Part shown: positions 8,775-19,196 of the stretch, piece by piece
Layout of the letters: every line of letters begins with the position of its first letter
Position numbering within the stretch: position 1 is the first letter of the stretch
From: Frankia umida
GTDB lineage: Bacteria > Actinomycetota > Actinomycetes > Frankiales > Frankiaceae
Direction: 5' to 3'
NCBI RefSeq assembly: GCF_023242945.1
Contig: NZ_JALKFT010000017.1
Coordinates: forward strand, 67,497-131,496
Length of the DNA stretch: 64,000 bases
The notes under the pieces: generated by a model
Database searches by the model: none
Told to the model about the DNA's origin: nothing
Seen by the model: the letters and a program-made list of their open reading frames with translations, nothing else
Translations under genes and position numbers: made by a program

Positions 8775-8868
8775 CGCCCGTCCGGCTTCGTCCGCCCGTC
8801 CGGCTTCGTCCGCCCGTCCGGCTTCGTCCGCCCGTCCGGCTTCGTCCGCCCGTCCGGCTTCGTCCGCC
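8775..8868. repeat. 18-bp tandem repeat, 5.2 copies, just after the PFK stop
   Basis: Five identical copies of CGCCCGTCCGGCTTCGTC lie at 8775-8864, followed by four bases of a sixth that run into the N gap. The array begins 2 bases after the PFK stop codon. The identity of the copies and the gap suggest that the true array is longer and collapsed in the assembly. Confidence 0.95.
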
Positions 8869-8968
8869 NNNNNNNNNNNNNNNNNNNNNNNNNNNNNNNN
8901 NNNNNNNNNNNNNNNNNNNNNNNNNNNNNNNNNNNNNNNNNNNNNNNNNNNNNNNNNNNNNNNNNNNN
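8869..8968. other. Scaffold gap (100 N)
   Basis: Exactly 100 N, the conventional placeholder for a scaffold join of unknown size. It interrupts the 18-bp repeat array, and the linkage of the left 8.8 kb to the rest depends on this join. Confidence 0.98.
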
Positions 8969-9003
8969 CGCGCGGCGCCGCGCCCGCTCGCGGCTCCCGC
9001 GTC

Positions 9004-9750
9004 CTAGGGACGAGCGAGTCGGGCGACCAGGTTCGCGCGCACCGAGGGCCATTCCGCGGCGGTGATCGAGTAGTAGGCGGTGTCGCGAATGGTGCCGTCG
9101 GAGGCAGGCATGTGCGCGCGCCGCACACCCTCGAAACGCCCGCCGACCCGTTCGATGGCGGCACGTGACCGGGTGTTGCGCACATCTGTCTTCAGACATA
9201 CGCGCAGCGCCGACCAGACGGTGAACGCGTGCTCGAACAGCAGCAGCTTCGCCTCGGTGTTGATCGCTGTGCGCTGGGCCGCGGCGCACAGCCAGGTATA
9301 GCCGATCTCGGCCACCGAGGGCAGTTCGGACTCCGCCGCGGACGCCGCCGGGGTGTCCGCCGGCTCCACGGGCGTGCTGCCCAGCGCGCCCTCGGCCGTC
9401 GGCCGCCAGAATCCCAGGTCGAGAAACCGTGTGCTGCCGACGATCGTGGCGCCGGAGTCGCCGTCCGCGCTGGACGGGCCGGCCGGGCCAGCCGGGCCGG
9501 GGGGGATCCGGCGGATGATCAGGGGGACGGCGAGGCCCAGCGCGCGGTCGGCCAGGGCGGTCGACACGTAGTGGCGCATCGCGGCGTCGGAGTCGGGTAC
9601 CCAGGTGAGGGAGAACGAACGGCGGTCCGTGGACGCGGCGCGCAGCAGATCGCCGCTGTGCTCGGTGCGTAGCGGTTCAAGTCGGACGTGTCGTCCTGTC
9701 AGCACCGGCCGCGTCCACTCGCCGGACATGGTCGTCATGGTGCTGAGCAT
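9004..9750 (-). CDS. GNAT-family N-acetyltransferase (RimJ/RimL-like)
   Basis: This 248-residue protein resembles RimL/RimJ-type acetyltransferases. The N-terminus has LTGRHVRLEPLRTEH, the middle has GSTRFLDLGFW, and the acetyl-CoA-binding half has AEIGYTWL, TEAKLLLFEHAF and RSRAAIERVGGRFEG. A low-complexity insert (about residues 100-150) widens it beyond the usual 180-200 residues. Three close Met codons (9750, 9738, 9729) are possible starts and none has a clear ribosome site; the first is given. It lies 61 bases downstream of metX and may be co-transcribed. The substrate is unknown. Confidence 0.75.
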   Translation of the reverse strand: MLSTMTTMSGEWTRPVLTGRHVRLEPLRTEHSGDLLRAASTDRRSFSLTWVPDSDAAMRHYVSTALADRALGLAVPLIIRRIPPGPAGPAGPSSADGDSGATIVGSTRFLDLGFWRPTAEGALGSTPVEPADTPAASAAESELPSVAEIGYTWLCAAAQRTAINTEAKLLLFEHAFTVWSALRVCLKTDVRNTRSRAAIERVGGRFEGVRRAHMPASDGTIRDTAYYSITAAEWPSVRANLVARLARP

Positions 9751-9811
9751 GGCAGCGTAGCCGGCGACTGTGGCGTAAGGGGCATCTGTCAGATGCGCGA
9801 CGCGTCCGCCG

Positions 9812-11057
9812 TCAGGGGATTCGCAGGGCGTCGCGGATGATCGTGGCGACCTGGTCGATCTCGAGGAGGAAGCCGTCGTGTCCGTGGCGGGAGTGGATGC
9901 GGCGTAGCGGGACACCCGTCAGGTCGGCGAGTTCCTGTTGCAGCCGGATCGGGTACAGCCGGTCCGAGTCGACGCCGGCGATCGTGAACGGCACGGGGCA
10001 GGTGGCCAGTGCGCTGGCGTGCCCGCCACGTCCACGTCCGACGTCCTGGGTCATCATCGCCCGGGTGAGGGTGACGTAGCTGCCCGCGTCGAAGCGGCGG
10101 ATCAGTCGGTCGGCATGGTGATCCAGGTAGGAGGCGACCTCGAAGGCGCCGTCCGGTCGGACGCGGGCGCCGAACCGGGCCTCGAGCTCCGCCTCGCTGC
10201 GGTAGCTGACCTGGGCCATCCGCCGGGCCAGGCCAAGCCCGCCCCGCGGCCCCCGCCCGTCCGCCGGCCCCTGCCAGCCCGCCGGCCACTGCCCGTCCGG
10301 TGGGAGGGGTGTGGTGGGGGAGAGGTGGTAGTCGCCGCCGTGCCAGCCGGGGTCGCCGGTGATCGCCTGGAGCTGGACCGCGTACAGGCCGATCTGTTCG
10401 GCGGTCGCCACCGCGCCGCAGGCCACCACGACCGCGCGGGCGACGCGCCCGGGGTGGCGAACGGCCCATTCGAGCGCGCGCATCCCGCCCATGGAGCCGC
10501 CGACGACCGCGGACCAGCGTCGGATGCCCAGGGCGTCGGCGAGCGCGGCCTCGGCGTCGACCTGATCGCGGATCGTCACCTCGGGCCAGCGTGAGCCGTA
10601 GGGACGCCCGTCCGGTGCGGGACTGGCCGGTCCGGTGCTGCCCTGGCAGCCGCCGAGCACGTTGGGTGCGACGACGAACAGGCGCCCGGTGTCCAGCGCT
10701 CGTCCGGGTCCGATCAACCCGTCCCACCAGCCGGGACCTGGATGGCCGGGTCCGGCCGGGCCCGCGGCGTGGCTGTCGCCGGTCAGCGCGTGCAGGACGA
10801 GCACGGCGTTGCTCGCCGTCGCGTCCAGCCGGCCCCAGGTCTCGTAGGCGATCCGGACCCGGGCCACGTCCCCACCGCGCTCCAACCGCAACGGCTGTCC
10901 CAACCGGGCGAAACGGCGCTCCCCGACCGGATCGACACCCTCCCGCCACCCCCCGAAGACCGCGTTGTCCGGCGCTGCGATGGAGGGTGCGCTGGGTGGG
11001 AGGGGCCAGGTCGGGGCCGCCCCGGCGATGGGGGCCGGGGCGGCGCGGGCGTCCGGG

Positions 11058-11086
<29 letters not shown>
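9812..11086 (-). CDS. metX: Homoserine O-acetyltransferase
   Basis: MetX transfers acetyl from acetyl-CoA to homoserine, the first committed step of methionine synthesis by direct sulfhydrylation. The alpha/beta-hydrolase fold of 424 residues shows VLHALTGDSH (oxyanion region), the nucleophile elbow GGSMGGMRALEWA, the acid in GVDSDRLYPIRLQ and the base in RHGHDGFLLE. The N-terminal 35 residues and a Gly/Pro-rich insert near residue 255 are extra. The ATG overlaps the 3' end of metY by 29 bases, so the two are co-transcribed in the order metY-metX. Confidence 0.93.
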
Positions 11087-12350
<1,264 letters not shown>

Positions 12351-13274
12351 CTGGTGACTCTCCCCGTGTCGTCAATCGGCGAACTCCTGCCCCGTGGCAG
12401 GAATCTGGCAGGAATCTGGTGCTGCGACGCGCCGCCACCCCGCCCACCTCGACCGCCCCCGAAGGCGAGCGCCTCGCGAGCGCCTGCCGTCGGACCGCCG
12501 ATGCCACCTGCCGGGTCCCGCACGACGAACGCCACACGACGAACGCCACATGACGGATGTCGGACCGTCGATATCGGACCGCCGATATCGACCTGGCAGG
12601 TGTCGCACGACGGATGCCGGACGACGGATGCCGCATGCCGCATGCCGCATGGTCGATGTCGCACGACAGATGCCGCGCGACGGATGCCGGACGGCGCAGG
12701 TGCTGACGGTGGAGAGGTGGCGGCCTTCCATGTCGTTCGGCGCGTGCGTGCCGATCTCTCGGGCAACCCGCGTTGGTCGATCGTGGACCGGCTGGGGCGC
12801 TCCTGGTGATCGCCGCTGTTCAGTAGGCGGTGTGATGCGGTGCGTGGTGGTCTCGGCGGCGCTGCTCCGTCGTGGCCGCGTGGGCGACCGGACAACCCGG
12901 GCAACATCGTGGGCCGACCGGCCACCGGTGCGGACGTCGCGCCTGTGACCTCACGGTTTCGACGCTAGCAGCGCCAGTCGCGTTTGTCTGCGTTCAGGGT
13001 GGCCGCTCGAAGCCCGCGTGTCACATCGCCGCAACATTCACCGACCTGCCGATCCGTTCGGTGCGCCGGTGGAAGGTGGAACGGGTCGGGTCGCCTCGTG
13101 TGGACCGTCGGCCATCCTCGCCACCACCGTGCCCAGCGACCACGGATCGCCCCTGACCGCGCCAGCCCTCTGATCCGGAAGGCCCGCCCGGGCCGTCCCC
13201 CGCGGACCGTGGCGCCTCGGTCCCTGTTCGTGGCCGCGGATGGCCAGGGGTGCTCCGTCGGGGCGGTACCGGGT
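12351..13274. other. 924-bp non-coding interval upstream of metY
   Basis: No gene is supported on either strand. It contains the metY leader with a duplicated CAGATTCCTGC and a CCTGCC/GGCAGG hairpin, then a long 7-bp periodic array (annotated separately), then about 570 bases in which I see no structure. The metY promoter must lie here, but which part of the array is transcribed is unknown. Confidence 0.6.
12487..12697. repeat. Degenerate heptamer array (about 30 units of 7 bp)
   Basis: Reading in steps of 7 from 12522 gives units such as ACGACGA, ACGCCAC, ATGACGG, ATGTCGG, ACCGTCG, ATATCGG, ATGCCGG, ACGACGG and three consecutive ATGCCGC. Units tend to alternate between an ACGACGG-like and an ATGCCGG-like heptamer, giving a 14-base higher period. 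There is a single-base slip at 12606. Weaker units extend left to about 12487. Because 7 is not a multiple of 3, the array is not a coding repeat. Confidence 0.8.
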
Positions 13275-14678
13275 CTAGTGGTCGGAGCTGGGGACGCCGG
13301 CGAGTTCGGAGTGCAGGCCGGCGCGGGTGGCCAGGTCGCTGGCCAGGGCGCGGGCCCGGGGCAGTACCGCCGCGATGTCGGTGGTGAGGATGCGGGCGTC
13401 GGCCACGATCCGTTCGCCGTCCACCCACACCCCGGCGATGTCGCGGGGTCCGGCGCAGTACACGACGGCCTGGTAGGGGTCGTGCACGAAGGCCATGGAC
13501 GGGCTCGCCTCGGCGAGCAGGACGAGGTCGGCGGCCTTGCCGACCTCGAGGCTGCCGACGGTGTCGGCCAGGCCCAGGGCCTGGGCGCCGCCGAGGGTCG
13601 CCATCCGCAGGACGGCGGGTGCGGAAATGATGTCGGCCTGCTGGTGGTGCACCTTCTGCAGCAGTGCCGCGGCCTTGATGGTCTCGAGCATGTTCTGCGA
13701 GTCGTTACTGGCCGCGCCGTCGACGCCAAGGCCGACCGGGACCCGCTCGCGTAGCAACCGGGGCACCTGGCAGACGCCACTGGCCAGGATCATGTTGGAC
13801 ACCGGGCAGTGGGCGACGGCGACGTCGTGCCGGCGCAGCAGGGCGATGTCAGCGTCGGAGAGCCAGACGCAGTGGGCGGCGACGGTCTGTGCGTCGAGCA
13901 GGCCGAGGTCGGCCGCGAACTCGATGGAACTCGCCCGACGACTGGTCCGCGACGCGGTGACCTCCTCGCGCACCTCGTGCAGGTGGACGTGCAGGCGGGG
14001 GACCTCGGCGAGCAGGGAGCGGGTCGCGTCGAGCAGGGCGTCGCTGCTGGCCGGGACGGTCGCGAGCCCGACCCGGAAGCGGGTGCGCCGGGAGCCGGCG
14101 GCGGCCTGCGCCAACGCCTCGTGCTCGGCGAGGATGTGCCTGAGGGGGCGATCATGTGGCAGGTCGGACGGCCCGAACGAGACGTCACCACGCAGGCCGA
14201 CCTCGTCCAGGGCGGTGACGACACCGGGGGTGATCGGGGTCGCCCCGGGCGCCGAGCAGAACATGTCGGCGGCGGTGGTCACCCCGGACAGGGCCAGTTC
14301 GGTGGCCTTGAGCAGGGTGCCCACGTACGCCATCTCACGGGTGAGGGCGTCCTCGATGGGCTCGACGACGTGGACGAACCACTCCCACAGGGTGTGTGTC
14401 TCGCCGATGCCGGTCACCAGCCCCTCGGAGAAGTGCCCGTGGCAGCTGACGAGACCGGGGATGAGGATGCCGCCACCGTCGCCGAGAACCGGCAGGTCCG
14501 CGAAGCGGGCCCGGACGTCGTCGTGGTCACCGACAGCGGCGATCCGCCCGTCGACGACCGCGACCGCCCCGTCCCGCACATGGCCCGGCGCACCCATCGT
14601 CAGCACATGACGTGCCCGCAGCACGAATCCCGTGCCCGAGGTCGTGGGGGAACCGGCGACGGTGGCGGAGTCAGTCAC
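13275..14678 (-). CDS. Metal-dependent amidohydrolase (deaminase/chlorohydrolase-like)
   Basis: This 467-residue protein is of the amidohydrolase superfamily that includes guanine, S-adenosylhomocysteine and 8-oxoguanine deaminases and triazine hydrolases. The metal ligands are HxH in VSCHGHFSEG, His in HVHLHEVREE, His in VAAHCVWLSD and Asp in GVDGAASNDSQNM. It is the last gene of a five-gene ABC transporter operon, overlapping the upstream binding-protein gene by 4 bases (ATGA). Context suggests it hydrolyses or deaminates the imported compound, probably a nucleobase-like or pyrimidine ring; the exact substrate is unknown. The enzyme has no signal peptide and acts in the cytoplasm. Confidence 0.85.
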   Translation of the reverse strand: MTDSATVAGSPTTSGTGFVLRARHVLTMGAPGHVRDGAVAVVDGRIAAVGDHDDVRARFADLPVLGDGGGILIPGLVSCHGHFSEGLVTGIGETHTLWEWFVHVVEPIEDALTREMAYVGTLLKATELALSGVTTAADMFCSAPGATPITPGVVTALDEVGLRGDVSFGPSDLPHDRPLRHILAEHEALAQAAAGSRRTRFRVGLATVPASSDALLDATRSLLAEVPRLHVHLHEVREEVTASRTSRRASSIEFAADLGLLDAQTVAAHCVWLSDADIALLRRHDVAVAHCPVSNMILASGVCQVPRLLRERVPVGLGVDGAASNDSQNMLETIKAAALLQKVHHQQADIISAPAVLRMATLGGAQALGLADTVGSLEVGKAADLVLLAEASPSMAFVHDPYQAVVYCAGPRDIAGVWVDGERIVADARILTTDIAAVLPRARALASDLATRAGLHSELAGVPSSDH

Positions 14679-15865
14679 TTCAGTCCAATGCTCGTGTTCA
14701 GGTAGGTGTTGGTGAACAGGTTGGCGGGGGTCAGGCCGCTCCTGACCGGCTTCTTCTGCCCGGCGTAGATCGGCGTGAGGATCTGCAGCATGCGGGCCAC
14801 CCGGGCCTGGTCCATGTCGCCGATGGTGGTGTTCGAGCCGTTGGAGACCAGGCTGCGGTCCTTCATCGCCTGGACGGCGTAGGCGGCAAGACCAGGGGAG
14901 TAGCTCCAGACGGAGGCCTTGTCGGCCTTGACCGCGTCGATGATCAGGTTGTTGGCCGTGGCGGGGTTGGCCATGAAGTCGACCTGCGAGGTCTGGACGA
15001 TCGGCACGAGCTTGCGCAGGCAGGGGGCGAGCTTGCTCTCGTCCCCGCTGCGGATGGCCAGCGCCTGGCCGTACACCGGGTAGCCGGTGTCGTTGATGAG
15101 CTGCAGGTTGACGTCGTAGCTGTGCCCGTCACCGAGTTCGTGCTGGTAGATGTAGGGCTCGGAGGTGGCGAAGCCGGCCTCGGCGACCTTGCCGTCGGCG
15201 GTGACCCACCGCGACGGCGAACCGTCGTAGCCGCCGTCCACCTGGCCCTGGCGCAGGATGCCGGCGCCGAGCAGGTACTGCATGTACGAGTCGGTCTCGT
15301 AGTAGAGGACCTTGGTGTCCGACTGCCCGATGTCCACCAGGGTGGTGAAGTTCGGGTAGACCTTCTTGTCCCACATGATCATCATGGGGCTCACGTCGAA
15401 CGGCGCGAACACCGCCTTGGTGGGCTGGGAGGTCGAGTTCTGGATCGACTCGTCGGTCGACACGACGCCCAGGGTGATCGCCTTGTCGACGTACATGTGC
15501 GCGCTGACCTGCTCGAAGCCGATCGCCGGCCCGCCGAAGCGGACCTCGAGGTCGACGCCGGTGTCCTTGCCGCCGGAGACCAGCGATCCGGTGATGCGCT
15601 TCTTGGCGGTGTCGATCTTACGGTCCGGCCCGAGCAGGTTGTAGAGGTAGCCGTACTCGGACTCCGCGAACCAGTCGGTCTGCACCACGACCGTGGCCGG
15701 GCAGTCGCCGCGCAGGTCAAGCGCGCTGCCGGACACGGCGGCCGGGGCGGTGGACGCCCCCGATGAGGAGGAGTCGCTGCCCGCGGTGTTCCCGCTGCAT
15801 GACGCCACGGTGAGAGCCAGCGCCGCGGTGGCGGCGACAATGCCACCCCGCTTCAGTCGTCCCAT
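14675..15865 (-). CDS. ABC transporter substrate-binding lipoprotein (NMT1/THI5-like)
   Basis: This 396-residue protein has a signal peptide and lipobox (ALALTVASC, Cys near residue 23) followed by a Ser-rich linker, so it is an anchored extracytoplasmic receptor. The body (VVVQTDWFAESEYGYLYNLLG at the start, then VRFGGPAIGFEQVSAHMYVD) matches NMT1/THI5-type binding proteins that bind pyrimidine precursors, riboflavin, nitrate or sulfonates. It sits between the permease and the amidohydrolase of the operon. A pyrimidine or related ligand is an inference from the enzyme beside it. Confidence 0.83.
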   Translation of the reverse strand: MGRLKRGGIVAATAALALTVASCSGNTAGSDSSSSGASTAPAAVSGSALDLRGDCPATVVVQTDWFAESEYGYLYNLLGPDRKIDTAKKRITGSLVSGGKDTGVDLEVRFGGPAIGFEQVSAHMYVDKAITLGVVSTDESIQNSTSQPTKAVFAPFDVSPMMIMWDKKVYPNFTTLVDIGQSDTKVLYYETDSYMQYLLGAGILRQGQVDGGYDGSPSRWVTADGKVAEAGFATSEPYIYQHELGDGHSYDVNLQLINDTGYPVYGQALAIRSGDESKLAPCLRKLVPIVQTSQVDFMANPATANNLIIDAVKADKASVWSYSPGLAAYAVQAMKDRSLVSNGSNTTIGDMDQARVARMLQILTPIYAGQKKPVRSGLTPANLFTNTYLNTSIGLK

Positions 15866-15976
15866 TTCGCTCCTAGTTCTGGAGGGTTCTCGGGGAACCC
15901 TCGGGGTGACACGTTTCCGCTCACGACCGGCCCGCCACCAGGGCGAGGTGGCGGGATCGCCGCGGCCGCCGCGGAG

Positions 15977-16825
15977 TCAGGGGGTCTCGGCGCCGTACCA
16001 GCGGCCGGTGACCAGCCGGCTCAGCCAGCCGAAGAACACGAACACGACCAGCCCCAGCAGGGACGCGAGAATGACCGCACCGAACAGCTGCTGGGACAGC
16101 AGTCGGGCCCGGTAGAGATCGATCAGCACGCCGATGCCGGGATTGCCCTGTTTGAAGAAGAAGTCGCCGACGACGGCGCCGACCACCGACAGTCCGGCTG
16201 AGACCTGGAACCCGGCGAAGGTCGCCGGCATCGCGGCGGGCAGCTGCAGCGAGACCAGTCGCCGCCAGCGGGAGATCCGGTGCAGCCGGAACAGGTCGAG
16301 CATGTCCTGATCCACCGACTGCAGGCCGAAGAAGGTACTGCTGATCACCGGGAACAGGGCGATGAGGACGCACACGACGACCCGGCTGGAGAACCCGTAG
16401 TCGAACCAGAATCCGATCAGCGGCACCAGCGCCAGCGTGGGGATCGTCTGCAGGATGACCGCGTAGGGGTAGACCGACTTCTCCACCCAGCGGGCCTGGC
16501 TCATGGCGATGGCGATGCTCATCCCGAGCACGATCGAGATGCCGAGCCCGATCAGCGCCACCGACGTCGACAGCCACAGCCCGCGCAGCAGCTGCGTCAG
16601 GTTGTCGCGGTCGAGGAAGGCCACCCGGACCACCGAGTCGGGGCTTGGCAGCAGGAACCGGCGGTCCCGGTCGAGCAGGACCAGGCTCACGAAGTACCAG
16701 ACGCCCAGGATGATCGCGAACAGGACCAGCGGCGCCAGCCGGTCACGCCAGGTGGCCCGGGCCCGCCCGGTCCGCATCACCGCGGCGACCCGGCCGGCCC
16801 GCTGGACGAACCCGGAGGTGCTCAC
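15977..16825 (-). CDS. ABC transporter permease (SsuC/TauC/ThiX type)
   Basis: This 282-residue inner membrane protein has six predicted helices (for example LAPLVLFAIILGVWYFVSLV and LWLSTSVALIGLGISIVLGM). The ATPase-contact loop has the EAA pattern, in the segment LDLFRLHRISRWRRLVSLQL. Its ATG overlaps the ATPase stop by 4 bases. It is followed by a 111-base space before the binding-protein gene. The family moves organic nitrogen or sulfur compounds inward. Confidence 0.87.
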   Translation of the reverse strand: MSTSGFVQRAGRVAAVMRTGRARATWRDRLAPLVLFAIILGVWYFVSLVLLDRDRRFLLPSPDSVVRVAFLDRDNLTQLLRGLWLSTSVALIGLGISIVLGMSIAIAMSQARWVEKSVYPYAVILQTIPTLALVPLIGFWFDYGFSSRVVVCVLIALFPVISSTFFGLQSVDQDMLDLFRLHRISRWRRLVSLQLPAAMPATFAGFQVSAGLSVVGAVVGDFFFKQGNPGIGVLIDLYRARLLSQQLFGAVILASLLGLVVFVFFGWLSRLVTGRWYGAETP

Positions 16826-17589
16826 ACCTGGTCTCCGCCCTCGCGCAGCCGCCGCGACACCGTGGCCACCAGCTGCGTGAACACCGGGTCGAACCGCAGG
16901 TCGGCCGAGCGCGATGGGCCGAACGGCACCGCGAACTCGGCGACCACCCGACCCGGACGCGGCGACATCACCAGAATCCGGGTCGACAGGTACACGGCCT
17001 CGGCCACCGAGTGCGTCACGAAGATCGCTGCGCGGAACCGGCGCTGGGCGAACAACGCCAGCAGCTCGTCACCGAGCCGTTCCCGGGAGATCTCGTCGAG
17101 GGCGCCGAACGGCTCGTCCAGCAGGAACAGGTCCGGCGACAGGGTGAGCGAGCGGGCCAGCGACACCCGCATCCGCATCCCACCCGACAGCGATCGCGGC
17201 CGGTGCCGTTCGAATCCGCGCAGGCCCACCAGATCGATCAGATCGCTGGCCCGGGGCAGGTACTCGGCCTTGGGCAGACCGGTGAGCTGGGCCAGCATCT
17301 CCACGTTGCGGCGCACGCTGCGCCAGGGCAGCAGGGTCGGATCCTGGAAGACGTAGCCGGTGCGGTCGGCGGTGGTGCGCACCGTCCCGGCGGACGGCGC
17401 GGTCAGGCCCGAGGCCAGCCGCAGCAGCGTGCTCTTGCCGCAGCCCGACGCGCCGACCACGCCGACGAACTCGCCGTCGCGCACCGTGAGATCGACGGGT
17501 TCCAACGCCCGGGTGCCATCGGGATAGCGCTTGGCCGCCTGCTCGAAGCAGACCAGGGTGGACGCCTCGGTCGTCACCGTCACCGTCAC
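16822..17589 (-). CDS. ABC transporter ATP-binding protein (SsuB/TauB/ThiZ type)
   Basis: This 255-residue ATPase has Walker A GASGCGKST, Q-loop YVFQDPTLLPWRSV, signature LSGGM, Walker B LFLLDEPFGALD and the switch His in FVTHSVAEA. The GTG at 17589 overlaps the preceding stop as GTGA, and it decides the start against a longer frame that would run far into the upstream gene. It pairs with the permease just downstream to power uptake. Confidence 0.9.
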   Translation of the reverse strand: MTVTVTTEASTLVCFEQAAKRYPDGTRALEPVDLTVRDGEFVGVVGASGCGKSTLLRLASGLTAPSAGTVRTTADRTGYVFQDPTLLPWRSVRRNVEMLAQLTGLPKAEYLPRASDLIDLVGLRGFERHRPRSLSGGMRMRVSLARSLTLSPDLFLLDEPFGALDEISRERLGDELLALFAQRRFRAAIFVTHSVAEAVYLSTRILVMSPRPGRVVAEFAVPFGPSRSADLRFDPVFTQLVATVSRRLREGGDQV

Positions 17590-18917
17590 CGGGCCGCCGC
17601 CGTGGCACCGGTGGTCCCGGCCGCGTCGGTCGGGCTGGTCGTACCGGCGGTGCCGGGGGCTGGCCAGCGCACCGTGGCCGTGGCCAGATCGCGGGGGTAG
17701 ACCGGTGCGAACGAGCCGTCGGTGTTCTGCTCGATGACCGTGGACGCCAGCGTGTTCTGATGGGTGCCGTCGAAACGCACACCGTTCCACGGCATGATCG
17801 TCTGGTTTCCCGGCAGGTCGACCGCGACGAGCGCGGACCGCACCAGCTCGTGGTCGGTGCTGCCGGCGTCGTTGATCGCCTGGGCGAGGACGGTGACCGC
17901 GGTGAAGGCGTTGGCGGCCTCGGCGGACATCGCGGTGTCGAAGTCACGCTGGTAGCGCTCGGCGACCGCCGCGGCCAGCGGGTTGGCCCGCGCGATCGGA
18001 AGCGACCAGGAGGCCTGGCGGCTGACCCGGTCGGCGAAGCCCGGCAGCGCGGCGAGCCGTGCCGTCTGCGCGGCCGGCCCGTACCCGACGAGCGCGGGGG
18101 GTACATAGCCGACGGTGCTGAACGCCTGCGCGAGATGTTCGCCGTGGTCGCCGTCCACTGTCGCGAGGACGATGTCGGGCGCGGCGTCGCGGACCGCGGT
18201 GACCGCACCCACCGGGTTCGGATCCCCCGGCTCGTAGGACACGCTGGCCACCAGCGGGTAGCCGGCCTCCTCGGCGAACTCGGTCACCGTCGAACGAAGG
18301 TCGTTGCCGGTCGCGTCGTTGCTGTACAACAGCGCGATCCGGCGGCGCTCCTGGCCCACCTGCTCGGCGTTGCGCAGCAACGACAGGAAGCCGCCGCCGA
18401 AGTCCGCGGCATCAGGAGCAGTACGGAAGAACCAGTTCAGTCCGCGTTCGGTGAGCGCCGTCAGCGGGGCGTCGCCGCTGACGAAGGGGGTTTGCAGGCG
18501 TTCGGCTCGCTGACTCGCGTCGAGCGTGGAGTCGGCGTCAAAGGCGCCGACGATGCCCACCACCTGCTTGTCGCCGACGAGCGTCGATGTTTCGTCGGCC
18601 GCACGCTGACGATCGTTCTTGGTGTCCAACGTCACAATGGAGAGGCGGGCTCGTCCGGTCGGCCCCCAGATTCGTCCGTCCGCGTACGTGAACCCGGCCG
18701 TCCCCGTGTTGATGAGCCGGGTGGCCAGCTCCGCTCCGCGTTGCGCATCGCGACCCGTGGCTGGATCGTTGCCCGTCAGTGGGGCGATCAGGCCGATCTT
18801 CACCTCTCCCGAGACATTCGACTGTTCCGCATCTCCGTCACCACTACAGGACGCGATCAGGGCACCACAGAGCAGCGCAACTACTGGTACGCATGCTCTT
18901 CGAAAACCGTGGATCAT
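17586..18917 (-). CDS. Periplasmic-binding lipoprotein of the LivK/branched-chain amino acid type
   Basis: This 443-residue lipoprotein has its signal peptide and lipobox near the start (ALLCGALIASC). It then shows the type I binding-protein fold: VKIGLIAPLTGNDPATGRDA, a VVGIVGAFDADST segment and IALLYSNDATGNDLR. GGGGAG lies just before a GTG-ATG pair; the ATG at 18917 is taken. It is the first gene of the five-gene operon and is translationally coupled to the ATPase. A LivK-class receptor beside an NMT1-class receptor, with only one permease and ATPase, is unusual. It may serve as an extra receptor or sensor. Confidence 0.82.
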   Translation of the reverse strand: MIHGFRRACVPVVALLCGALIASCSGDGDAEQSNVSGEVKIGLIAPLTGNDPATGRDAQRGAELATRLINTGTAGFTYADGRIWGPTGRARLSIVTLDTKNDRQRAADETSTLVGDKQVVGIVGAFDADSTLDASQRAERLQTPFVSGDAPLTALTERGLNWFFRTAPDAADFGGGFLSLLRNAEQVGQERRRIALLYSNDATGNDLRSTVTEFAEEAGYPLVASVSYEPGDPNPVGAVTAVRDAAPDIVLATVDGDHGEHLAQAFSTVGYVPPALVGYGPAAQTARLAALPGFADRVSRQASWSLPIARANPLAAAVAERYQRDFDTAMSAEAANAFTAVTVLAQAINDAGSTDHELVRSALVAVDLPGNQTIMPWNGVRFDGTHQNTLASTVIEQNTDGSFAPVYPRDLATATVRWPAPGTAGTTSPTDAAGTTGATAAAR

Positions 18918-19196
18918 CACGCTCCCCGTCCCCTGGTCCACGCTGGCCAAAGCTACAGTGACGTGCGACGACACTAGTGGTTTCGGCGGGGCTACCGGCA
19001 GGGGGCTCGGGTCCGACACAGACGATTGAAACGTGGTTCGTCAAGTGCCCCCGGTGCGGGCGGCGGCGTACACGCAAATAGCCTTTCGGCCGGGAAGTCG
19101 CAGTGCGCAACGTCACGGCCGGTTCCAGGCGGAGGACCCTTGCCGGTCGGGTGTCGGCAGGGGGCGACGTACGAGAGGCGAAGAGGAACGGGGCAC
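18918..19196. other. Divergent intergenic region between ABC operon and conservon
   Basis: This 279-base stretch separates the leftward ABC operon from the rightward conservon and must hold both promoters. No operator could be assigned. An in-frame extension of the kinase to 19026 was rejected because AGAGGAA at 19182-19188 marks the GTG at 19197. Confidence 0.5.

Noticed and set aside
8775..8868. CRISPR array
   Set aside because: The repeats are directly tandem with no spacers, and no cas gene is present. The same applies to the arrays at 26611 and 42961.
12351..12960. SAM riboswitch upstream of metY
   Set aside because: No S-box core, SAM-II or SAM-IV motif is found on the minus strand in the leader. 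The GGGCAACCC at 12761 is on the plus strand and lacks the flanking helices.
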